Assembly (NCBI RefSeq): GCF_910592395.1
Contig: NC_088319.1
Span: 16,742,001-16,806,000, forward strand
Direction of reading: 5' to 3'
DNA length: 64,000 bases
From: Lineus longissimus
Lineage: Eukaryota; Nemertea; Pilidiophora; Heteronemertea; Lineidae
In this document: positions 37,571-49,632 of the stretch, piece after piece
Layout: the number at the start of each line of letters is the position of its first letter
Position numbering within the stretch: position 1 is the stretch's first letter
The notes under the pieces: generated by a model
Told to the model about the DNA's origin: nothing
Database searches by the model: none
The model's input: only the letters and a program-made list of their open reading frames with translations
Translations under genes and position numbers: made by a program

Positions 37571-40500
37571 AAAACTTATATGCCAGTATTCTAGCATCAA
37601 CGCTTTTCCAAAGTGTTAGGTGAACACATATACTGACAGCCCTTGATACTTTGAATATAAGGTTGCGCACTGCAAGTGGACCAGGAGTGGAACGCTCAAT
37701 AATGAAACACTGTCCTCACATTTCTAGTAGTTGTGATCTTCTGTAGCTTTGTCAATCATTTTGCTGTTGATTGGACTTTTACGTGTCTGGCCAATTGACA
37801 TAATTTAAGAGGACAATTCCAATAGCAGGTGGTTGAGTGTGATATTTACAGGTTCAAGTGGTTGTATTGGGTTCACAGGGGCTAATAGCTACTCTGACAC
37901 ATGCGCCATTTCTCATCGACTGTAATAGGCGTGCACTTTAGGAGGGGATGGCATGACAGAAGGCGTCAATGGACAGGAAGACAAATATTGGGAAAGTGAT
38001 CGTGCAGACACGTCTGGTAGCAAGACACGAAGAAGCCACGCAAACCAATATTAGAGAGTATGATAAGAAGATCCGCGCCACGACAACGGATACTGGTAGA
38101 GACTCTTTCGGGCGACTACAATCATAATGGAACGGTCGTAGCATAGGCAAATCAACCTAGTAGTCAACAGCACAGAACAGCGTGTTCTTACCTCACTCAT
38201 CAATCCTGATACAAAAGCTGATGGAAACTGTTTTTAGCTTAGCAATAAAGCACTGTCCAAATCCAAAACCCGGTATTCAAATCATACGAGTTTTGTTTAA
38301 AAAACTGTTGATTTAGGAGGTATGCTACATTCATCGCCCAAGAGAAACACGCACCTGACCTACAGGCTATAAAGCATTTTCTTCCAACCAAGAAAATTAA
38401 AAGAAGCCGAGCTAGAACAAAATTTATTGAACAGGTCTACACATTTGTCAGTAAAATGTGACCAGACGACAGAAATAGTGATAGTAGGAGCCAGTTGAAC
38501 ACTTAGGATTTTAAAACAGCTTGTTTAAATTTGTAAATATGCAGGCACAAGGGATTCCATAAGCGAAACTGACGTAGTGTCAGAGAAGCTTTGGCCAACC
38601 TGAACCAAGCGATTGATCTTCCACCTGAGGGTACCTGATCCGCAGCACTTTAGCTTTGAACGCCAATCCGGCTCCGTTTTCTCAAAGTCGGCAAAACACT
38701 ATTTTGTTTAAGAACGACAGTAAATAGCGGTATTCTGTTTATTTGCGTGGGAAACAATCACGTCCACTTGCTGGCAAAGATCAGGTATTGTTTGAACTGG
38801 CGGCAACAACCGGGGGGAAAAGTGTCTCACGTATTTGAAAGGTGCTGTAAACAATTTTCATAACGTTAACAGCGGTAGGGACTGATATAGGCGTTTCGTT
38901 GTCCTTCCATATTAGTATATTCAAAGATAGATGGAAATGAAGAAGAAGTGAACCTCTTGGTAAATATTTCACAACACGCTGGGGACCTGGGAGGTGCGTT
39001 TTTCAGATAAGACCCCTATTGTAAGTCACGTCTTCTTGCTTGACAAGTTCGGAAAAGGAACACATCCACAGTCTGGCGCAAAAGCCTGAGGAAATGGAGT
39101 CTTCCTTTTTTGAAGCTATGTAACTTTCATTCCAAACATTTCATTAACAAACAATTGCTGCTCTTTGGCCATTATAGCAGTGATAAAGCATTTTTGTAAA
39201 TTTGACAAAAGTCATCGCTGGCGAAATCCGCTCTGAAGTTAAACATGCAGTGACAGAGGAGCAAATGAGAAATATCCTTACCATTGTTCTCGTCTGATAT
39301 GTCTGCGTCTGCACACCATAACACTGCAATAAATCCACTTTGGGATAAACAACAAAGGGGTAAATGGTCTTCCAGAGACCTTGGTACAGCATACTCCCAT
39401 TCAACATCCTATCTGCATCCAACCAAGTATCCGCATCTGAATACCATCACCAGAGAAGATCCTTCCTAAATTCTCCTAAACATGCTAAAATCACTTCCGT
39501 TCATCTACAAAAGCATTGTTTCTCTATCCACACGTTGTCAGCGTTACAATGCTTTTCCGTGTTTACACAGTACCTTGCTGTTTTTAGTTTGGTACCTTGA
39601 AACTTTTGATAAATCACGTTTTTTTACCGGCCTTCGCAGGTAGCTGATTTTATTGCCTTAGGATGAGATGTATGGGGAACATTACAGTAACGTTTACGCC
39701 AAGCGGGAGATTTTCACCTGGTCGGCTGTGAAATCTGTATCAATTCAGCTTCCAGTCAAGTGGAATTTGGCCTGAAGACCCAAACAAAACCATCAAACCA
39801 CGTGCTGGTCAGGAAATGCAAGTTCTGCAATTTTTTACGAATTCGCCAAACTGGAAGTCAGGAACTTTGAACTTCAGACATGAATTTAGACTTAAACATT
39901 GTGTTCCATGATACATTACAGCAGGAGAGAGAAACCATGCATCAAGAAACTATTAGATAAAAAGCGAGACCAGGGGCCTATCCAATCGACCATGCGTTGA
40001 GCCTCCTTCTTTCCTGCATAGCTGCAAAAGAAATAGCTTTTTGCCTTTATCATAGCACTCATGAGAAGATAGAAATCAGACCTTGCTGTATGACAGGATA
40101 CCCCGATAACCCACAATTCCTCACGAACATACCGAGATAACAAAACAGGAGAATTGTCTCAGCCATGGCACAGCAAGTCGGGATTTGATACACGATTAGA
40201 GATACGGCATATTGTTCAAGCTTGTTTAGTCTAGCACTGCTCCTTACCGAAGAGCAAGATATCGCTATGGCGCAATATTCCTTCAAACATAAGATAAGTA
40301 AACTCAACTAGATAATGGTATTAATATTTCCCTCAAACATGATACACCAAATCAATTTCACTTTCAAATGATAGGAATTAGGCTGGACAGATAGATACAG
40401 GCTGGGCTTGAGAGATCGACGCCTATTCCTATACATTTTTTATGTTACCGAGAGCCTTGATGCTCTAGTCATTGTTTTTCTTTCGGCATAGTTACCAAAC

Positions 40501-43500
40501 ATATTGCACAATGAATGTTCCACCTGGCTGAGATAACATTAAAGTGCAGATATATCTGGAGGGTAGCCATTGAAAAATTTGCCAGAGAGCAGCTGATGCA
40601 ATGTTTGGAGAGGCCTAGAGTCAGCCTGAGCAGTCCAATTATCTCACCACTTCGGTTTGAACCATGCGAATCACTTGGATCGTTTTACAGCCCAACTCAG
40701 CAGCGTCGTTTTTTTGCAGGCAACACACCAACCAATGTCTTCAAATATGTTCGATGTCATGTGATAACTCTGTCATGTTCCTAGCCGCAGCTATTGATCC
40801 ACCAGTCATTAAACCATAACCAAGATATCATTCTTAAGAAACCTGACACCACAGGATATTCAGCCGTTTGGGGAATATTCGTTGGGTAGCACAATATTGT
40901 ACCAAACTGTAATCACCATCCATCATAGAACATGCCTGACTGATGTTACATGTACAAGAATTGCTGTTGCGAAAGATGATATTTCGTTATCTCAGGTATG
41001 ATGTCGGCGACTATTTCCCGAGCAAGGATGAAACAAAGCCAAGATGAGTGCCTCCTATATTATCACAATGAACCGAACTGAGAGGCAAAGGCTTGGAGCA
41101 CAGATAGGTAGTTGTCTATGAGGTCGTGTCACAGTGGGCTCTAAAACAACTATCACTAAAAGCTCAAAGTCCTCTCAAACATTTGTATGGCATCGTGTTG
41201 TCAAAGACTTAGCTAACACAATGCCTCTGACGGAACGCATCTCGGTAGTGTCTTCTAGGCCTACCCTCAGTACACAGTTGGTTTTAACAGTGTTAAGACA
41301 ACGTTCAGACTGCAGAGAATAGTAACATACATGTACGCTGCTCAAGAAAATATCCTTCACACAATATTGACATTGCAAGCCAGTATGCATTCCTTTGGTA
41401 GTCCATTGCAGAAACCTCGTCATATGAGAACAATACCGGCTTATGTTAGAAGTTATAGTTTGGTCGGCTGATGTTACGAGGTTTGTTGTTGTGGTGAATT
41501 ATTTGGTGCAGCTATCTCAGGTAGTCAGCATCAAATGATATCGCAAGAAAATGTTTGCCGGAATCCGATATCCTGTGGGTAAAAACCGATTCGCTGATAG
41601 CTACTACAGTGCTGCCGTCATGTCAGCGAACGCTTCTCCGGAATCAGGTGCTGCCTTCTTGAAGCAGAAAGAGAAGGTATCAACCCTGACAGGTGGATGT
41701 GCCTTACTGGTGTAATGTGCCAGCAGGATCACTGCATCCTGATATCACCTACCACGTGACCTACCTTTCACCACAAAAACTGGTATTGAGCAGTGCTGCC
41801 ACCTACAGGTAAAGAGAACTAAAACCAGATGGGCTACGCTGACTGGGGAGCACAGCTTTATTCCGGTTCAGACTACAACCCCAGACCAATGAACAGCTCC
41901 GTTACCTGGTACGCCACTGAGATGAACTGACATTCAGTCGAAGACGCTATTGAAGTTTGTCTGAACCCAATTCAACCTCAAATGCCACAGCAAGCTTGAC
42001 CTCTGACCTATTCTTGAGGTTAATAAACGCTGCAGTTTTTGCAGTAGAACTCATTAAGTTCAGAGTGAACATTTCTTTCCTAATTGAAGCTTGTACCTAC
42101 AACACATGTTCCTACAAATTATGTTTTCAAAACGAAGTGGCGCTAATTTCTTGTTCCATGGTATACTGCTGTTTGGCTAATTACTAACTACAGCGCATCG
42201 GATGCCGTGTTTAGAGATTGGTTAGAGGGAAGCTGCTGCTTAAAATGCCACACAGACTTCAAGCTTGCTTTTCTAAGAACAGTAATCCTTTAGGAATTTG
42301 TTCTTTAATGTATTGTACGAAGAGACAAGCCTCCAAAATTAGATCAGAACAGGGAATTGCTGGTGAAAGTTAGCAAAGCAGTGTATACTCTAGTTGAACT
42401 CGAGGTCTGACTCCCAATAAAACCACAAATGGATTACGTGTCCATGAACAAGGCAGTAACTTCTCTAAACCAAGGAGTTTGAATGGATCAAGCGGGAGAG
42501 GGTCAGTGTACACCATTGTATGAGCAGCTCATTGAGTTCCCCTGTAAGGTTTCAAGACAGGCTAGGAGGAACACCGGCCGAACACACGTAATAGACTATA
42601 TTAGGCTATAAACCTTACAACCTCAACCTTATAATGCGACAACAACAAGATGAGATGGTGTATTAAATGGTCTTTGAAAGTACTCTCACTGCACAGCGGC
42701 TGTTTCTCAGGTCTCAATATGGTTCCATCTTTCCTACGGAAGGGTAAGACAGGCTTATAAGAAAAGGTCAGAGTCATTAATCGAATTCGCTTGGATAATG
42801 TCGTCCAGAAAAGCACTCACAATCTGTCTAGCCATAAGAAAAAAACTAATTTCATTCATTACCATTGGTATTACTGACAAACGTGCATTTTATCACGACG
42901 GAAGATGATCGTCTTTGGTTTCAACACAATAAATAAAACGACTAATGGCTTCAAAGTGATCTCACTAAAGATGGGTGACTTCTGTCATAACATGGCCATG
43001 TTAGGACTTGTCGTGTGACTGGCTGAGACTAAATCATGCTCATCGTTTCACAGTTCCTGTTGGAGGATGGGCTGTCTCATGGTAGCAGAAAACGTCTTAA
43101 TGCGTAGGGTAAATCTCTACGAATTCTGCTAACTGCTGACTCAAACCGTTGTAAAATAGTCCAGCACTTTCACACAATAGTTCAGATATACAAAGCCATT
43201 CCTTTTAGATATCCTTTGTCAATATTAAACCAACGTAATAATGATTTTCCACGTTGTGCTTACATAAACTATAATTCAACAAACCAAAAGAAAAAGCAAC
43301 AACAGGCAAAAAGGAAATATTAGTTGGCATTATTCACACAGTTAATGCATCGTCTTCTGGTTTATAAAAACACACATGCAGAAACCCACTCAAGATGAAG
43401 ATTAATCGTCCATTGAATGGTATGGTTTCTATAGCTGCATCAGAATCACATTCAACAAGAATCGCATGAGGAAAGCGAATAAGAAGACATTTTTTTACAG

Positions 43501-44927
43501 GAGGCTGGCGATGAATTGAGTCGCCGAGAGACATCTAGAAATTTGAAAGCTTGAGCAAAAATATGTTGCTTAACAAAGCTTCATAAACATAATCTGCATC
43601 AGCGAAGAGATAACTACAAGTCTACAGAGACTACATGTATGCTTTCAACCGATGTATGTATCCTCATATTTCTAAAGCTCCCATTACGACTATTTTCAAT
43701 ATCAAAGATGGAAATGCTAAACGTATACTCTAAAACAGGGTCCCCCTATTGGCAGATTTTGATTAACGGAGGAGCCTGTTTGATTCAAGCACATCAGCTC
43801 CCACCTTGCCAATGTGTAGATCACTGGCCTATAGCGGATCTGCCATTGTTTTGCAAATAACGGCATCGTATACTTTGTTCGGGTAAATATTTGGTGCAGT
43901 AACTATTACAAAGAAAATGTTCTTCTCCTTCCTCGGAAAAAAAGGAAACCCATCATATACAAGCATAATGGAATATTACTCCATTCTCGAGTGGCGCCCC
44001 ACATCAAATGCGGACAGAAAGAAGGCAATGGAGTGTCATTCAGATAACAGCTGATTTTGATTTCCCAAGATAATGGTGGCACTCAATTATATGAAAGTGA
44101 TATTTTTGATTGTTGAAATGAATGTGGTAATGGTATACCCTAATTAAGACGATATGAAAATCTCTCAAGCGCTCGCGGATCAAAGAAGCAGCGGAGGCTG
44201 CTGGTTGATACTGGATAATCATTTGCGATAGATTACAGGTTGTTTTCGAGAGATACTTCATCGACTAAACAGTTCGTGCGCTCCTTTCTTGCTATATACA
44301 GTAAGGTTTAAGAAAGTGTGGGTTGGGCTTAAGAATAACCGCAAAGTGATTCGAGACGCTGTAACGAAAATGCGCTTCATTTGAAAATGGACTGATCCAT
44401 TGTGTGGCAGTTTAAAGTGATATTCTGACTTGTGGTCATATATTTGTTTGACAGACTTTACCGCAGTGTGGCCAATCATTGTATCTCCGTATCGCTCACT
44501 ATCAACAACCCGCGGAAAGGAAACGCTGCCCATCATACAATCAAGGCTCATTTGGGGATTGGGCGTAAAGGGAATTAGTCGTCTTGCAGGCTTCCTGGTG
44601 ATGAATCGAGCAAATGAGACTGACCATTCCGGCCTTAGAGGTGTTCTGAACAACCATATAATGAACTGGACGCTCAATTTATGATCATGGCTTTCATTTC
44701 TTGGTCAGGTAGGACAAGGTCAGCACATCAATCACATTAATTGTTGACATCCATTTCATGAACTATAAGCCGATCCCATAACGAATGCTACGTATTTCTT
44801 GTTGTTGGAGAAGGGTAACATAATTTTCAATTCATGTAAACCCGTGAGTGTTTTCATTCTGAAGTACAATTTTCACAATACCCTGTAGGAATGTAAAAGA
44901 AGTAAGAGATGTGGAAAGTCAACTTAC

Positions 44928-45838
44928 CGTTTCTGCTTTTGCAATGGGTGGGACAGGTATCTCAGGTGGCGCTACCGGTACAGGCGACATATTTCGTTCC
45001 TCCTCCAGAATCAAAGATCCATCTCTCCTCATCTCCCCCTTTTTCACTTTATCCAAATATTGTCTGACTTTTTTGGCATGAGTCTTCCCCGTGTAATGTT
45101 GCTGTGCTTGAGAGGGCGCGTTCAAGGACACAGAGCAAATTTTACAATAGAGCGGCTGCATCAATTCCTTTGGGACGTCCATTTCCTCTTCAGTTAAGAC
45201 ATGCTTAAAAGGTGGCGCTGTGTCCATATCTTGCACTTTTGCCAGCGGCTTCTTTGAAATATTGTTCAATTTTTGATTTTTCTCTCTTAACGCAAAATGA
45301 TTCGGTTTCAAATTGTTATTTTTGAATATCGTATTATTATTCTGATTAAATTTATTATGAACGCCATTCAGTTTTATATATTTTGCCGGTGGGGGTGGCG
45401 GTGGTGGGAGGTCGGGATATTTACGTTTTAGACCTTGACCTGGTCGGCCATTAACGGCACCGTTTTCACTGAACCGGCCACCAACATTACCATTCATTGG
45501 ACGTTTTTGAAAATTTGGTTGGCGTTGGTCCCTCGGTTTTGGACCCTGTCGCGTGGGGTATGAAGGTCTCTGTGGGGGAGGTGGACGATTCATTCCTGGG
45601 GGTGGCGGGGGTGGAGGAGGTGGCGGACCAGGTCGCCCCCTAGCGGGAGGCCGGTTGTAATTCTCATTATATCCTTGATCGTATCCATCGTCATAATATC
45701 CATTAGAATCGTGGTTTTCATAATTTTCGTAGTATCCGTTGTCGTACATTTTGGGGCGTATTTCAGGAGGGGGTGGCGCCCTCCTTTGGTGACTCACTGT
45801 ACGATAGCTCTGTAGCGGTTCACCGTGGTTTGGATAGC
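44928..45838 (-). CDS. ZMAT3: ZMAT3-like zinc finger gene: exon with low-complexity N-terminus and zinc finger 1
   Basis: An internal exon of 911 nt. Its acceptor has a long pyrimidine run ending TTTTTTTAG at 45839-45840, and its donor reads ACG|GTAAGT at 44928/44927. It enters in phase 1 (the first two bases finish a codon) and leaves in phase 0, giving 303 codons. In order, the protein has a Tyr/Asn/Gly-rich stretch (about residues 30-60), poly-proline runs of 10 and 7 residues, a basic GLKRKYP patch that could be a nuclear signal, and an Asn-rich stretch. Near residue 231 follows a JAZ/U1-type finger, C-x2-C-x12-H-x5-H (YCKICSVS...QQHYTGKTHAKK). Finger spacing and the QAQQHY.GK.H core match ZMAT3/Wig-1, a p53-induced RNA-binding protein of vertebrates that affects mRNA stability and splicing. 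At least 230 residues precede finger 1, far more than I recall for vertebrate ZMAT3. ZNF346 or ZNF385 relatives are the alternatives. The initiator Met is not established. Confidence 0.9.
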
Positions 45839-48380
45839 CTAAAAAAAGAAAAGGAGAGACCACATTACAAGAAAATACAATCACACGACTTTTGTAATAA
45901 TACCCAACCATACTTCTCGTACCAAAATCAACACATACTTCACAGACACTTCGAAGGATTTCAGCTTGCCATCATTGACTGCATACTGTAGAAATGATTA
46001 GGTATAATAGGTCTACTCTGAAAAACACCCGAACAGTCAGCTAAAAATGTTACTCAGTACTTCAAGAATGCATGCTCAGTGATCCTCTAGAGTACGATCA
46101 ACAGTCGGATGTACAGTCTGCTAGCAGACGCCCATATGATTCACCATTTAACCTAACGTACGGGATCCTATCACATTGCCAATGTACAGAATTGCAAATG
46201 TACTGCAGCATTCATGACCTTATCTTAGCAAATCATCAGTTGTGCAGAAGAATTACGGACCTCCACATCCATCATCATTAGCCATGATGCAGTGACCACT
46301 ACCACAACCTGACGGCAAATCCAAAGCCATTCCTGTCGGTCAACATTGGATGCCGAACAAAGTACATCTACGGGGCATGCAGTACAAAGGATAGTGGACA
46401 GACAACCATTGGTGCTACTGGGTTCTCCACCCAGTCTATGCAAAACTACTAGGGACTGATTAACCTTTCTTCATCTGGCCCCAGTTGCTCAATCGGCGTT
46501 AGAGACAAAGAACTGCTCGTAACCTGTCACAAACTTTTCGCCAATGTACTCTTCTGCTCTCATGATTAAACAGACAATAACTGCAACCCCTTACTCTGAA
46601 TCATTCAATCTTATAACAAGTTCCCATATCACTGCTTCACCAACATGCACTGATTTCATTCACCAAACAGGCAAAGATCAATTCATCATCCACTAAATCA
46701 CGCTCACCATTTTTTTGTTCTCGTATCAGCTTCGTGCAGAATCATCTTCTAGCCTGATCTTATAATCTAGCTAATTCATTAGCTCCAAACATACGGAAGC
46801 AGCCATCACGCTCCACGCGCTCTTACAGCATCTCATCAAAGTTCTCCATTTTCAAAGGATTATTAGTTATAGATCAATGCAGTTTTCTTTTGAATGAAAC
46901 TTTTGTATCCCGGGTGGATCAACAGGTATCAGGAAGGCAGTTTCACCTTCAGTGAGCTCTGATAAAGGAGAAAAGATAAAGAGTGCCATTCCGAGATATC
47001 AAGCGCGGACGATAACGCTGCTATTGTTGTAAGCGGAACTTGTCTGCACCCACCAGCATTATTACTTCCTCAGTCTATTATTACGATGTGAAAGCAATCT
47101 TTGTCGATTTCTCTTATGGTGTCTTTTGGAGGCTACCATTACCTCGTGTTTTATCCTTTGAATATAGGACATAAAAAGAAAAACATCAGTGTTTCTGCGA
47201 AGGGCCAAGCAATTGTGGTACCAAAGCTGTATTCTGTTTTACGTACTGTACGCTGTATAGTGTAAAACCATAGAAGACGATAGGCGTCCATCTTTATAAG
47301 CTTTCATATCAGTCTAGTCAGCATATTATTTCGAATGGCGCTGATCAAATAGGAATGCACGCCATCACTGCTCTGATACAGCTTATAACCAGTGATCCCT
47401 CAGGGAAGATTACATTAGCATGTCCGTCAATGGCCATACCTCATTCCACACTTGCTAAAAATAACACAATCGAAGATAGCCATTATTGGTCGTGCCCATG
47501 AGGGAGAAACAGTCGATTTCATGCTGTGGCGACCCGATCAGATTGTCGATTCTGGGTGCGCGATATCATAATTCATTTAGAGTTTTATTCGGGAGGTAAA
47601 GAGATTGGAACAAAGCGAGGTGGGAGGAACGTGATGTTGTAGTTCAGGTCGATCGTCTGGGTGGATGATTTCTCTATTCATGTGTTGATGATTCTCAGAG
47701 TTTGAACAGAAAAAAGAAATTAGGAGGTTTTGGCTATCAACCTGATGACGTTTGGCACGAGAACGTTTTGATTGGCAGCTCTGCGCCGCACCATATTAAC
47801 GCCCAAACGCCGAAAACAAGCACACGCTCCGTCAAGAATGACCTGTTGCGAGCAGTAGCAGACATACATAAACTGAACTGGCGGCTCATATAGTTAACAA
47901 CTTCAGTAATAATAAACTTGGTGTAGTCCACAATATTTATAGCAGAAACCACCTCACATCATGAATACTAAATCAGGTGGGAACTAGCTTTGTGAGCATT
48001 GTTAGCCTGATAATGAGATGATTACGAACGATACCGGACCACAAATTCAGCATGTCCAAATCTGAAATGCGTAGCTTTGAAGACCTATTGGAGATATGCC
48101 AGCAGATTCAAGCCATTCATTTCCTTCACATCCGAAACACAGTATAAGAAACATCATTTCATCCATGATGTCGAACACTTCTCATCAATAGCATTGGTAG
48201 GAACCCCGACAGCGGTTAATTCCAGCCCAGTTTATCCCCGTGGTTGACACGTCGGTAATCATCAAAATACTCAAGTGGAGCATCTTCACGAGTTGGTTGC
48301 CAGCGTGACATTCATGTCAATAGCATGTGAATGAGGTAAACACTCGTATGTATTGGGCAATCCAAATGAAAGCAGCTGGT
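45839..48380. other. no recognisable gene (upstream intron or flank of the ZMAT3-like gene)
   Basis: Immediately upstream of the finger-1 exon. Must be intronic if a start exon lies further right. No promoter motif could be assigned. Confidence 0.55.
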
Positions 48381-48597
48381 TTATTCATGGCAGTACACCA
48401 GTTGACTTGCGGCGCAATCAAAGGGGACGTTTGAGTCTATTCCTATGTTGTGTTGAGAGTGTATTAGACTGTCTCCCAGGGTAGTGGTCTTTCTGTTAAG
48501 GCCACTGCTCACGTTCCTCCTGAATTTATCCCCTAGTGTTGTCCTGGTCTGACCAGACCACTCATAAATCCCATTATATGGCAATTAGGTATACCAT
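48381..48597 (-). mobile_element. Penelope-like element relic: GIY-YIG endonuclease domain, frameshifted
   Basis: The minus-strand frame from 48584 reads YNGIYEWSGQTRTTLGDKF followed by RRNVSSG, NRKTTTLGDSLIHSQHNIG and DSNV. This follows the GIY-YIG pattern seen at the C-terminus of Penelope-like retroelements: YIG[EQ]TxRxLxDRFxxH, then a spacer, then HFxxxxHxxxD. Immediately upstream, in another frame, 48597-48580 reads MVYLIA, matching the VVYLIxC strand that starts this domain. The shift between the two frames and the loss of the expected second Cys show a decayed copy. Similar GIY-YIG tails occur in a few other reverse-transcribing elements, so Penelope is the best call, not a proven one. 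Confidence 0.6.
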
Positions 48598-49041
48598 AGT
48601 CTTTGAAATATGGTTTGCATCAGACTAATACTGGTAAAGGATCTATTTACTCCCACGCCACAGTATCCATCAAGGGGTGCATTGGACAAATAATGATGGG
48701 CTACATCCTACCAGATGAAGCCAACCATCTTCTCAAGCCACCAACCTCAGGCCACCTGTCGATCAAGGCAAGCCAACTCGACACATCCTTTCATTTGCTT
48801 AATGTGTTTGACCTTGTTTTCTCATTACGCTAATGACAATAACACATGCTGGACATACTACTGCTAAGCGAGCTAATTAGCTAAGCTAGTCAGTTGAGGG
48901 TCGCATTCCATCTTGGTTGCAGAAGACATTTGAATTGAATTCCTAGTCATCGTGCTGGCAAGGACGTAATTCGTGAAATGCTCTCACAAAGGACAGATAC
49001 GGATTTGTTCTTAATTCGAAAAATCGAAAAGGAATTTCCTA

Positions 49042-49091
49042 ATTCGCGAAAATAAAAATCGTGAATTTTTTTCTCAAACATTTTCGCGAAT
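49042..49091. repeat. 12-bp perfect inverted repeat with AT-rich loop
   Basis: ATTCGCGAAAAT (49042-49053) and ATTTTCGCGAAT (49080-49091), with a 26-nt A/T-rich loop containing AAAATCGTGAATTTTT. Likely a short hairpin repeat. Confidence 0.75.
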
Positions 49092-49601
49092 CGTAAAAAT
49101 AACGAATGTTCATCTTTGATGAGTCAAAGATGTGTAACACAGTCCTCTCCTCTCTAACACTACGACTTACCTCCATGAGTCAACCTTATTACCCCCTCTC
49201 GACTGTAACAAATCACTTCCACAACGTTTAATCCTTTGAAGCCAGGATTTGAACTTAGCTGAGCTAATAGCCAATAGCAAGCTTCAGGTTGCTATTGTGC
49301 ATTTCAGGAGCGATTAATATCTTGACTATAGCAAGAGCAATGCGGAAATAACATTCATTTCATGGTGGCTAGTCAGATAATATATTGCTAGGAGGCCAGG
49401 CAGAATATAAGTATGGGGTATTCATCATGCTAAATTGTCCATATAGCGCAATGTATTTGATCGAGGGGATGTGAATGCACTCTTTATGGGCGGAACAATT
49501 AGATGGTATTGCAACAATATGGCGGCGGGTAATCTCCTTACTGTACTCTAAGTGTGATATCATTATTAGAACGTGAGGATTGTATCCAATATGTGCCTTA
49601 C

Positions 49602-49632
49602 TTGAGTTATCATTGACGATAGTGTGATCCAT
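49602..49632 (-). other. weak candidate first coding exon of the ZMAT3-like gene
   Basis: An ATG at 49632 opens MDHTIVNDNS and is followed by TCAA|GTAAGG at 49602/49601, a good donor in phase 1. That is the phase required by the acceptor at 45838 and would give ...NDNSSYPNHGEP. An in-frame TAG lies 36 nt before the ATG, as expected of a first exon with a short open leader. The Kozak context is mediocre. In 18 kb of upstream sequence such a match can arise by chance, so only RNA data can decide. Confidence 0.2.

Larger units (their letters stand above)
16732..44927 (-). other. 28.2 kb intron of the ZMAT3-like gene
   Basis: Bounded by the GTAAGT donor at 44927 and the TTTGCAG acceptor at 16732. 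Joining the two exons keeps one reading frame (phase 0 to 0), so a direct splice is coherent. Additional cassette exons inside cannot be excluded. The intron is mostly unique-looking AT-rich DNA, with the repeats listed separately. No other recognisable protein domain was seen on either strand. Confidence 0.8.

Noticed and set aside
43334-43534. 67-codon minus-strand stretch after a good TTTCTAG acceptor
   Set aside because: The 3' edge has only weak GT sites before the stop, and no domain is seen. Too weak to list as an exon.
44258-44677. 139-codon minus-strand open frame in the large intron, just after the finger-1 exon
   Set aside because: Begins at a TTG and has an equally open frame on the other strand. 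No domain recognised.
49235-49300. Minus-strand B-box-like GTTCAAATCCTGGC
   Set aside because: The matching A box is poor and no tRNA arms can be drawn.
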